From contig JASANG010000778.1 in the NCBI GenBank assembly GCA_030248215.1, positions 62,001-126,000 of the forward strand: DNA of 64,000 nt, in the 5' to 3' direction. The position numbers and the translations under genes were made by a program. The stretch's first letter is position 1. Each line of letters begins with the position of its first letter. Origin of the DNA: Enoplolaimus lenunculus (taxonomy: Eukaryota > Nematoda > Enoplea > Enoplida > Thoracostomopsidae). Positions 25,072-35,800 of this stretch are shown in pieces. The notes beneath the pieces are model-generated. The model was not told the origin of the DNA and made no database searches. It saw only the letters and a program-made list of their open reading frames with translations.

Positions 25072-25314
25072 TGTCACAGGTGCATTTTCCCCCATCCATT
25101 TCCCCCCCCCCCGGAAAAATCCACCTAGGTGCAAATTTCCCCCCTGAAAATTTCATCTAGTGCATTTCTAGGTCGGTTTTTTTCCGGGGGAAAATACACT
25201 TAGATGGATTTTTCTGGGAGAAAAATGCAACTAGATGAAATTTTCCGGGGGGAAAATTGCACCTAGGTAGATTTTTCCGGGGGGGATGGACGGGGAAAAA
25301 TGCACCTGTGACAC
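25072..25314. mobile_element. Near-perfect fold-back MITE with G- and C-rich arms
   Basis: TGTCACAGGTGCATTTTCCC at the left and GGGGAAAAATGCACCTGTGA at the right. The whole body is two inverted halves built of ATGCACCTAGGTGGATTTTT-like units separated by runs of C or G. Confidence 0.85.
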
Positions 25315-25547
25315 CGTCACTGCATAATAACATCTCCCCCAACCATAAAACTTTGTAGACATTGTTCAGTTAATAACAGGAACATGTGTCGGAAAACGTT
25401 GCATGTTTATTGAGTCAATCTGTTGAAAAGTATAAACTGCGTTGACAGACTTAAAATTTACTATTGCGTGACTGTGCATCACACAGGTAAGTCTGACTAC
25501 AACGTACGACGGGCGTTTAAAATCTAAGAAAGGCGGCTTTTGTCAAG

Positions 25548-25726
25548 ATCATGGGCGGAACCATTTTCTGCAGGAGCGCAAATAAAGTAAGCTTAAGCTT
25601 TAGACAATTTTTTGCATAGGCTTAGGTTTTAGGCTTTAGGTATAAGCGCTTTGTTACGTTTTGGCTTACGTTTAGGCTTATGAATATGCTTGTACTACAG
25701 TAAATGCCCTTGTTTTGTACATTGGT
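25548..25726 (-). mobile_element. Telomere-repeat MITE family A
   Basis: ATCATGGGCGGAACCATTTT, AAGTAAGCTTAAGCTTTAGA, TAGGCTTAGG units and right end TGTTTTGTACATTGGTC. Confidence 0.65.
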
Positions 25727-25973
25727 CAAAGGCTTTAGATTGACGCGTAATTCCCGTTTACCCAGGATGCTGGAATCAATAACTGGTATCTGGAGGCGTA
25801 GCTATGAGTTCATTTCGGCATGATATATAGTTCTTGTGCCATTCCCACTTTGTTCGTTTACCCAGAAATTTTGTGAGCGGATATAGATACATCCCAGTCC
25901 CCTGCCCCTCTATACCCCCTGGTGGCTTTTCGATTGGATTTGTTAGAATTGTAACTGTCGAATCTAAACATCG

Positions 25974-26225
25974 CAGGGTGTAAACGGATAGTAAGAATAA
26001 CGGAAACAGATAGTGATCAAAATAACGGAAACGAAAACGCAAAACGGATATTGAAGTATAAAAACTTAAAAAATGTTTCATTTTTCAACCAATACAATGA
26101 GGCATGCAAATATTCACATAGCTTTTTACCATTTTTAGAGTACGTTTAAAAAATTCAGAATTATTTGAATTAAACCGCTAATGTTGAAAAACCGTTTTTG
26201 TTTCTGAAACTAAGAATTGATAGTA
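25974..26225. mobile_element. MITE family H, inverted relative to 46033-46427
   Basis: Begins CAGGGTGTAAACGGATAG and continues with the reverse complement of the CGTTTCCGTTATTTT region. The far end is not clear. Confidence 0.55.
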
Positions 26226-26887
26226 TTTTCAGATGCAGAGATAATTTTTTCCATACACACGCGCACAATCAGCACTGTGACTCGTTAAAGGGAGTTGTAC
26301 ACACCGTCTCACCGTTTTCAAACAAATAATTTTAACGAACTTTTGTACTTAACAAGGAATTATTTCGTTTCAAGGTTGATAATCGCGTATTTTCTTGCTG
26401 ACTCGCTATCTTAAACCGCTTTGCTTGAACCACAATATTTAATAAAACAACAAAAACACCGGGCAAAAATATGGAACTCAGTTTAACGTAATTTTTAAAT
26501 GCATTTATCTTTCAATACATCATCCGGCACTTACAGAGTGTGATGCAAAGGTTTACAAAAGAATGCAAACAAATGCACAACAATATTAGCATTTCACATA
26601 AACGTCTTTTCAAAAATACCAGTAACCCCTGGTAGCAAAAAAAGTTACGAGAATAATACACAAAAATAGCAAAAATATATTAAAATAAAATTAATCTTTT
26701 AAGTGTGACCAAAAAGTTCAACAATTATAGACAGACATGGCCATTGTAAATAAATGAGAAAAATAAGAAATTGAAAAAATAAGTCTTTACAATTGAAATA
26801 TGAAAGCAGGTAAATTCATGCATCGAAGTATCATTCACACTTGTAGTCGACTTAACACGTGAGTTTATAAATTTAATTTTACGTTAG

Positions 26888-27162
26888 GACCTATTCACAC
26901 GTGCAAGTATTTGCTGCGAGAACTTGTAGCAGTAAATTGAACGCAGAACTTGTATTTTTTCATCAGCCAATGACAAAGCGACTGCTATAAATTCAGTGAA
27001 GTTGCATCGATATTCATGCTAGTGAACTAAATTCCTAGCTATGATTTTAAATGAATTATTTTGTGCTGCAAGTTTTTCGAACGCGATTTTGGACAAAACT
27101 TGCAAGTGCAAGTTGCAGCTGCCAGTTTTCGCAGCAAAAACTGTAACGTGTGACTAAAGACT
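26888..27162. mobile_element. MITE family E
   Basis: GACCTATTCACACGTGCAAG with TATTTGCTGCGAGAACTTG at the left; CAGTTTTCGCAGCAAAAACT then GTAACGTGTGA at the right. Confidence 0.72.
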
Positions 27163-27507
27163 TTAGTAATTTATAACCAAAATCTGAAAATTTGCAACAC
27201 CTGTGTCCAGAGGTGTACAAAAAGCTCAATTTATAATATGAACCATAGACCTAAAAATATGCCCTAAAATGGTATAAAGTAACCCAAAAGATAAGTCGTT
27301 TTGATTATTAACACTGTAACCGGCTATGCGCAACAGGTACATATTTGGTGGCTTCAAATGATTTTGCGCAAACCTTTTTTTCTCAGAAAGCACTTTGCGT
27401 ATTTGTTTGCACATCACAAGTTCGCACATCCCTGTGTTGCAATTGCAAGAGTGTTCGCTTGGGTATGTTGAAGATAGAATGGCGTCAAGTGTATATGTCA
27501 ATAAATA

Positions 27508-27696
27508 ATGTATGGTGGCCAGATTTACAGGAACGGTGTACCACAAGCACAAATTTTATTTTTGGCAGATGTAAACAAAAATGCGTATTTCTTCCAAGTG
27601 AACAAAACAGATATTTGGAACACTATCTATTTGAATGCGTTGAAAAGTGGATTGGTTCCGATGAGAAAAAATTATAATTTAGGTTCAGTGTGCTGA
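27508..27696 (+). other. Isolated 62-codon coding-like frame, unknown
   Basis: ATG to TGA open frame containing NGVPQAQILFLADVNKNAY and DIWNTIYLNALKSGLVP, with protein-like composition unlike the surrounding AT-rich repeats. No flanking splice partner was found and no family recognised. It could be a lost exon, a transposon coding remnant or chance. Confidence 0.2.
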
Positions 27697-27798
27697 ATTT
27701 TGGGGATATGCTAGGTTCGCAATCTGACCCGCGACTTGAAATTCTTTGCATAGGGAGCGATGGGGCTTGCAATCAGATGCGCCAGTAGAAATTGTTGA

Positions 27799-27983
27799 AA
27801 CCAATGCTACATTTTGGGTCGTAACAGTAGGTTAAGCGTTTTGTCAAGTCTAAAAGTCTAAGTGTTGAATATTGTGTAATCCTAAGCCAAAAGCCTAATT
27901 CTAAGGAAAAAATGTTAAAATTGTAAACATACCGTTTAACAGTCTTACCTGAAACCACTGCGGTCTTAGAAGTAACACGGGCC
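27799..27983 (+). mobile_element. Telomere-repeat MITE family B, decayed
   Basis: ACCAATGCTACATTTTGGGT and CGTAACAGTAGGTTAAGCG at the left; TCTTAGAAGTAACACGGGCC at the right. The GCCTAA array is largely mutated. Confidence 0.6.
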
Positions 27984-28972
27984 ATCGTTAGCATAGGTGA
28001 GGCATGATGATTGCTAGAGTAGGCAAAAATTTGCCAGTATAGAGTTCTATTATATAATGTTGCGAAAAAAATTTATTAAGGTGGACAATCATGTCCGTAT
28101 TTTGGGGCTACACCGTTCTCCTCGCCTACCGGTAACTCCATCTATATATTTGCAACCATGGTTTAAGCTAACATTTATGCAAGTTGCATATGTAGGAGAA
28201 TATCAGAGGGTTTTTGTCAATTTAAATCTGTCAGCTGTTTCTATTCTTTGTAAGTTTCTGGCGAATTTTGTAACATTTGGTTCACACTAATTTCGAACCT
28301 TCAGTTACAAGCTGGGTATTTGTTCAATCGGATATCTGGTACCCCTGCGACCTACATTTAAGCTACGCATAAGCTAAGCTTTTTCTTAGCCTAAGCCTAG
28401 AGCCTAAACTGTATGCGAGGCGCTGGACAAGAACCATAGAATCTATCGAGTCGATGCTTTTTGTCAAATGCATTCCATGCAACTTTAATTGTTTACCAGT
28501 TTGGAATTTATGCAAATTTTTAGATTTAGTGCCAGCCCCTACCCCTAGGAATTGTCATTAGTCGCAAGAACATTTCAAAATAAAGCTTTGGATTAACGGG
28601 ACCAGCTAATCAGACCAGATGAGCTGGCTTCGCTCGTTTCCACAAATTTTTCAATGAAGACACACCCTGTCGAAATTATTAAGTTCACGGCTCACACCGC
28701 CGAATTCGACCGTATTTCAGAGTTTTACATGCAGTCGATAGATCGTGTAATTACAAAGTAATGGGTTCATTTGGTTTATCTGAACAGAAAACCTCGTTTA
28801 ACGTATTGTATGCTTGCACGGAACCTCACAGCAAGTAGTCTTTAGTTTTCTTTAACACCCGCAGACCGAAATTATATTGATTGAACGAACGAACGAATGC
28901 TTTGTAAAAGTTTGAATTTGAATCTAACCTCAAACACGGGAATATTACCTATTGACTTATCAATACGTTTAT

Positions 28973-29401
28973 AGGCCGAATAAGAGGGTGGCTGATATGT
29001 ATTTGGTCTCTCCAGACGGGTAACCCGCTTTGTTATTCGGTTTCGGAATGTTGTTAATTTTTATCCCGCCTTCAGGCGCGTTTCGTTACTGGTATACGGT
29101 TTTGCAACTACCCGTTGAATTAAACGTTTATTGACTTGTATCATAAAGTTGAGCGATAAAGAAAGGTCATACTTAGGAATGCACTCTCAAAACTTCAGTA
29201 TGTTTCAAGGTTTCGAGATCAATTTTATTTGGTCCTGGAGTCATTTATGCATTACAACAGCGAATAATTGACATTTTTATCGACTCTAATTTGGGTTTAG
29301 GAACACTATCCGCTTACGGACTCTCAGTAGGAATACGAACTATTATTGATTGAGGCTCAAAATGGTGACTCCTCTTATTATCCCCCTTTTATTCAGGTCA
29401 C
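28973..29401 (+). mobile_element. Family C element
   Basis: Left AGGCCGAATAAGAGGGTGGC, right CCCCTTTTATTCAGGTCAC; the body is collinear with 15088-15495. Confidence 0.7.
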
Positions 29402-29720
29402 GCGCATGCGTTGTTTAAATTTCCACAGAGCGCTTTCTAATATTACATCTGTTTCGTTCTGTTTGAAAAGCACTCAAACGAAAATCCTCGTTCTAAAGAT
29501 GTTACGTATAGCAAAAAATAGAACCCAAACAGGTTGGCAAGGAAAAAAAGCTGTCGCGGTGGGTCTCAAATCCCAACAGTGCAATATACGCAGTTTTTAC
29601 AGTATCCACGGTTGATTAGTTAGGATTTGTGTATCTTGCGAGCAACCATCTGAACAAAGAAAACAACTATTTTAAATATAGGCAAGAACGGCTGAAACAT
29701 TACTTTTTGCTTACTGGAAC

Positions 29721-29930
29721 GGGACAATGTATAGATTCACGGCCGTCACAGCAGTAAGCATTCCCTAAGCCTAGCGTAAGCCTAAAGCCTAAGTGTAAGC
29801 ATGCGCTTATACTTACGCCTAAGCCTAAGCAAAAATAATTAATCTGAAGCTTAAGCTTACTCGGTTGCAGTCCCACAGAAAAACGTTCCGCCCCTGACCT
29901 TACGGTACCGCGCTATAGTTTTTGAAAATT
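29721..29930 (+). mobile_element. Telomere-repeat MITE family A
   Basis: GGGACAATGTATAGATTCAC, ACGGCCGTCACAGCAG, CCTAAGCCTAGCGTAAGCC, then AGTCCCACAGAAAAACGTTC and CGCCCCTGACC. Confidence 0.7.
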
Positions 29931-30799
29931 TTCTTCTCATTTGTCGTCGTCCGTCGCCGTTCATGGCAACACCCGCCGCACCGCGTTGGACCTTGACCGG
30001 CTACGAACCACGATTAGTGTCTATTCTATAGCGCTACTGTGCACCCAAGATGCGATACAAAGGTTTTATTCGAGCCCCTAGCCAGAGGCTGGCCAACGGA
30101 ACCCCTCAAAATCAATGCCCCCAAAAGCCCATTCAGAAATTTTTTGCCCCCCCCCACCGAAGTATAGTGGCCTTGCTACGGACTTGTTTAGTCTATTTTA
30201 TGAAGAGTTACGAAAGACAGAGTTTAAAGTACAGCTCTTTAGGTATTATCTGCCGTTTGTTGCGATGTATAAATTTCACAGGTTAACAAAAAAAGTATAT
30301 TCAGCTTAAAAGTATTCTAGAACGGTTTTGAAATTTGTTGTCAATTGCACCGTAATACCTGCTCAAAAATTAATTGCAAACATGTGTTTTTGATAGTTTG
30401 GGTTTGTTCAAACAGCGAATTCTACAACAATAGACGTCGTCGTTATGACGACATAATTTGACGTATCACAGCGTGAAACACTGCTAAAAATTGCAACTAT
30501 ATACTACACCGTGTTATGACTGAGAGTGGTTGAAGCAAAACGCAATTAGCACCAATGGCTGCAGTAACTTAAAGTCGAATTTCACGGTATCCACCAGGTG
30601 CCGCATTTAAAGTCTTGTTTACAGATTGTTCTGCGGTAACTTGCGGCAAATCACACGAGTTGACCCACGGTGCTGGACGACGTGGGACGGTACCAGAAAC
30701 CGCTGGAAGATGCCGGACGCATACAAATGTTCAAAAAGCATAGAGCCTCACGCTTCATGATTCACAGCCATGTGCGCAAGCTGAATACTGAACTTAGGA

Positions 30800-31005
30800 G
30801 TCAATGTATAGAACAGCGCCGTAACCGTAGTATAGGCATATTCCTAAGCTGAATCCTATGCCTAAACCTAACGATAAAGCCTTTACATAAACCTTTAGCT
30901 AAGCCTAAGCCGAAGCCTAAACAAAAATAGTCTAAGCGTAAGCTTATTCTTTACTCTGTTGCAATCCCGCGGGAAAACGACCCGCCCTGATTTTTATATA
31001 GATCG
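30800..31005 (+). mobile_element. Telomere-repeat MITE family A, diverged
   Basis: TCAATGTATAGAACAGCGCC, GTAACCGTAGTATAGGCATA, CTAAGCCTAAGCCGAAGCC, and GGGAAAACGACCCGCCCTGA at the right. Confidence 0.65.
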
Positions 31006-31602
31006 ATTTGGGCATACAAGTGAGAATTTTGAGCAAAACATATTTACACGGATAACATTATGAAACCATTATGCGCAATTTTCCACTCTGTATGCGTACA
31101 TATATGAACAAATTGCGTAGGAAATTTAGTGCGTTCAGCTGCACTATTAATTGTACATACCAACCGTCATCGCATGTTCACGGCCCCCAATATTGATTAG
31201 ACTCAACAATAACAAAAACTTCAATTTAATACCTCTGCTGGCGTGCTGGAATACCTTTTATTTGGTCTCACATAATTCATACGTTCTGCAAAAAAATATC
31301 AGCTTAAAAATAGTAAACTTATGCGATTATGCAATAGCGTTTTGAAACCACTGTTCACAACAGTTGAAATAAAGTCGACAAAAACAACTTTTATTTTGAT
31401 TTCATTAATAAGAATCACATGCAAGCAAAGAAATACAAATAAGCAATAGCGTCGCAGGGGGTCAAAACTTTGTTGTGTTCAACAAAAGTGTTATACTGAA
31501 TACTTGTGATGCTGTAATGACGGAACCATGGCTACGTTTACAAAAAATGATAATTCAATTGATGCTGTCTACGCACGAATTGTGGTACAATCTCTATCTG
31601 TT

Positions 31603-31874
31603 CTTAGCTCTTTATCACATGAATATTTTCTGTTGCCCCTGAGACGTAATTTTATGCTAGGATTCGAACTGCAGTGACTGGAGCGGGAGGCGTTTACCAT
31701 CACCACTTTGCTATAGGAGCTTGACGCTCGAGCCCCAGGGGGCTCTCACGTCTTGTGGTGATTTAGTACTATGTATACGTGTTGCAATTGCTAAACACAG
31801 TGCGATATATACTATTTAACGTATATACACTGCGCTGAGTTGCCTACAGGCAACTCAATGTGAGAAGGGGTTAA
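31603..31874 (-). mobile_element. Family D element (copy 4), tRNA-like module intact
   Basis: Left TTAGCTCTTTATCACATGAA, right CAATGTGAGAAGGGGTTAA. The minus strand carries box A GCTCCTATAGCAAAGTGGTG and box B GCAGTTCGAATCCTAGC. Confidence 0.75.
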
Positions 31875-31989
31875 TCTAAATTAATTTATATATTGATAAG
31901 TAAAAAACTTGACAACTATTTACTTGACAGGAAGTATTGGTATGGGGCCTATCAGGTTCAACTAACTTCACCGTCTGGCCAGAAGTCCA

Positions 31990-32128
31990 CTTCTCCAAAT
32001 GAGGATGTAAAATCACCACAAGACGTGAGACCCTCTCGGGCTCGAGCGTCAAGCTCCTATAGCTGAGTTGTCTAGCATAAAAGTAGGTCTCAGGGGAAAT
32101 AGAAAATATTCATGTGAGAAAGGATTAA
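31990..32128 (+). mobile_element. Family D element (copy 5), opposite orientation, module deleted
   Basis: Reads CACCACAAGACGTGAGACC, CGAGCGTCAAGCTCCTATAG, CTGAGTTG, then jumps directly to TCTAGCATAAAAGTAGGTCT and ends GTGAGAAAGGATTAA. About 45 bp between box A and box B are missing. It lies 115 bp from copy 4 in inverted orientation. Confidence 0.7.
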
Positions 32129-32884
32129 AAGTGGAGGAAAGTGTACAAGCGCCAGTCAATTTTAGGCACGTTGCTCGGATATAGTTGTATAATCGAAATC
32201 AATATGACCTTAAACTTTGCGAATATGCTTTGTGGGCTGGGGTTTAAAAATTCCGTTGCATTATTTCAACTGGTTTAGCACATATGCTTTTGGTTGAAAA
32301 TGTAACATCTCAAGTATATGATGATGGTTAAAGCGCATTATGTTCTATAAGTCTAGTGCTGGTATTCTCAAATGTATGTAGCACCAATTACTAATACACT
32401 ACGCCTTATACATTTAAAACCACTGATTCATTTACTTCTAAATATTGCATTTGTCCGTTTGCGTTATTTTTGCACAATTTATGAGGTTCGAAGCTTGAAA
32501 TTCTTTTGCAACAATGCAAATGTATTTAATACTGAAACAACGTCTACCTTCTTGCTCGTTCCGCTCGTGAGGTTTTCTTTATCATTATACGCGCTGTTAA
32601 CTTAAAATTTTTGCTGGACACATCAATTATAATATTGTGTCAATGGTTTCTTCAAAAGTCAATCGTTTTACTGTGTAAACTCTTGGTTGCCTACGTAGGC
32701 CCCTGCCAAATTAAAATCTTTGCTACGCGCTTAATTGATATTATAAAGTGTAACATATACTTAAGATTAATCTCTAATTGTAAGCCTAACGTTTGCCTAT
32801 CAACTGTTCATTCTGATAATAAAATACAGACTGATATTTCTTTTAAATGGTAATAATTATTTCTTGATTCATGATAGACATTGC

Positions 32885-35800
32885 CTAGAAATTTGTATCA
32901 GCAGCTTCGATTGCCGATACGCCGCCAACTGGGGATACAGATGGAGTTGCGTGGGATATTGAAGGGGTTTTGACGCTGAGTTGGTTTGCATCGTGAACAG
33001 GTAAAGCTTTGTTCATGCCGCCCTGTGTCTTTTGAACCGGACCGACATCGCTGTCGTCTTGGTCCAGAATTCGTTTATACATTGCATTCAACAGTTTGAC
33101 AGGAATCGGAAATATAATTGTTTGATTGCGGTCAGCAGCGATACTGTTAAGTGTTTGCAAATAGCGCAAATGCATTGCGCCAGGCGATTGAGTGAGCATC
33201 TGAAATTAGACAGAATAAACAATTATTTCACATTTTTGAAACCATCATGAGAAATTACCTCTTGTACACTAACGTCCGCTGTTTTTTTCAAATTTTGAAC
33301 ATAACTTTGTCGGCCCATGTATAGAACAGGGCCGGAACAGTAGTATAAGCATATACCTAAGTCTAAGCTTAAGCGTAAGACTAAGCCAAAGCAAAAAAGT
33401 TAGTCTAAACCTTAAACTGACTCTATTACAGCCCCGCCGGAAAACGATCCGACCCTGTTCTATACATGGGCCACTTTGTCTTAGGATCTTGATTTAAATT
33501 GACAGAATTAGGCTCAGGTTTAGGCCTATACGTAGGCCTACGTTCCAGCTTGCAGGGAAAAGTCGTACAAAGCTGAAACAATTTATTCTGTTCCAAATAA
33601 ATAAATAAAAACCATTCTAATTAGACAACAGTCATTTACACAGCACAAAAAATATAGAAATATAATGGAGTTTGCAAATATTTGGCGTATGTTTGGTACG
33701 AAAATGACCTGAAAAAATAGCTGCGGCTATATGCCACTGACTGAGCGTGTTTCTCTAACCTCTGATGCTTTCAAAAGTGCTTTTGATGATCGTTTTTCAC
33801 CTTCGGCTGCGATTACTTTCGCGTTTGCATCTCGAGACGCTTCTGCTTCAACTGCCATTGATCGCATCATCGAATGCGGTAATCGAATATCTTTTACTTC
33901 AACGCGTTCGACCTGTAAAAAAATTTAAAATACGCTTGAATCATTTCAAGTACGCGTAAAATTATTGATGAAGAAAATAAAACTGATTGTTTTAAAACCA
34001 ATTCTTCAGAAACCAGACTCATTTTGTTTATTTGCTGGAATTGTAGTACCCTGTGGGTAAAACCGTTGTAGAATATCTCACACACGTTTCAGGTCAGCAG
34101 CCGACTCACGTAAGTGGAGTGGGGAGCTGAAAGTATTTCAGGAAGGGCATACAAGGGGTTTCGTTGACTTACAAGCAAGGATAAAAATTTTCTAGAAGGG
34201 GGGCAAAACACGTAACGGGCTGCGTATCGCCCGCTTACACCCCTATACAATAACTACAACGGCTGTTGGACACCATAACCATTGACAAGGTTTACGCCAT
34301 TTTGCCGATGTCCATGGTGATGGCATACCTTCACACCCCAAGGATCAGTTGCTTCATCAAGCATAGACTGAATTGCGTACGATATTGATTCACGTTCTGA
34401 TAACATATCAGCAAGTGATTTTGTGCCCAAAACATTGCGAAGTGTAGTTTGTGCGAGCAACTTTGTACTCTGTAATGCATCGTTCACGTTTGTAACCGAA
34501 ACAATTGGATTATAAACGCGAAAATACACCACTGCGTCCACCGATACGGTCACTGAGTCTTTTGACAACAGTTCTTGCGGCGGTACGTCAAACGAAAGTA
34601 CTCGAAGATCAACTTTTCGATATGAATCGATGCATGGCAAAACGAAAAACAACCCGGGACCTCGAGCACCGCCGGACAGCACTCGACCCAGTCGAAAAAT
34701 TACCGCACGCTCGTATTCTTTAACAACTTTCATCGTAAACATTAGCGAAAACGGAAATGTTGCAAGCATTAGCAAATATGATAACAGTTTCAGCAGTGTT
34801 ATCATTATGCTACCAAAACCAGTCGCTTGATTTTGCGCGTTTGGAGCTATAACACAAATTAAACGCAAACCTAATGACAGGTAAGGTGTGTTCTTTACAA
34901 GCGGGCTGAAATTGAGACTATTCAGTACCTATCGAACTATTAATGGCTGCCTAATTGTTCAAGAAGCCAAGGTCCGAATCAGGAGTATTCATGGTCGGAA
35001 GCTTCAACGCAAACACTGTCGGTGGAAAATACCTAATATGTAAACTGTATGTGTTTAATCTTATAAATATTATTCTACAACCTGATGTTGATTTATGCAA
35101 CTTTCACAATATCATGCGCACACTATGGTATACATTTTGCAAGATTTAGGAGAAGAGAATTAAAGCTAAATTATCGCCATTAGGAGCTCCAACTATATCT
35201 CAATTAAACAAGACATGACATCAGCACGCAGATTTTAAAATTTATCGTTTAATTACAATTTTGCCGCTAATGATTGCAAGCCAGTTAACTTATTTGGATA
35301 ACAGCAATTCTAGATTTTACTCAGGGCCAGAGAAGCCACCCTCATACCCCCCATTTGGGGATCCCACCCTAAAAGGGGCCCCTCTCTAACTGGTTGAAAC
35401 ATAACCGCGGAAGTTTTAAAATACTTCTGGCTTCTCGCTCGCATTAATAAGAATTTTATGTTAAAAAATTTGCTTACCCCTCTTTAAATCTTCCTGCCCA
35501 CTCAACTGCAACAATTTTTGCTTTGCGGTTTGTATTTCAGTGTACTATTATTATAGCCAATATTAATTCGTGGGGCACAACAGTAGTATAAGCATACTTC
35601 TAAGCCAGAAAGCGTAAACAAAAATAGTCTAAACTTTACGCATACGCCATTGGAGTCGTTCAGAAAAACAATACCGCCCCTCAAAGTAACATAAGCCATT
35701 TTAGCAAATTTTACCGTCACCCAGCATCTGTGGAGATATTTGCATCGCCATGCCTAAAATATAATAAAAAATGCGTTAATCAATAAATCTGTAGGACACC

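Larger units (their letters stand above)
18096..32884. other. 14.8-kb gene-poor interval between the two stomatin genes
   Basis: No conserved exon was recognised. Repeats supported here are listed separately (22563, 25072, 25548, 25974, 26888, 27799, 28973, 29721, 30800, 31603 and 31990). Stretches such as 18.2-20.6 kb, 21.3-22.3 kb, 22.8-25.0 kb and 32.1-32.8 kb show nothing I can name beyond AT-rich sequence. It must contain the promoter of stomatin gene 1 near 18.1 kb. Confidence 0.6.
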
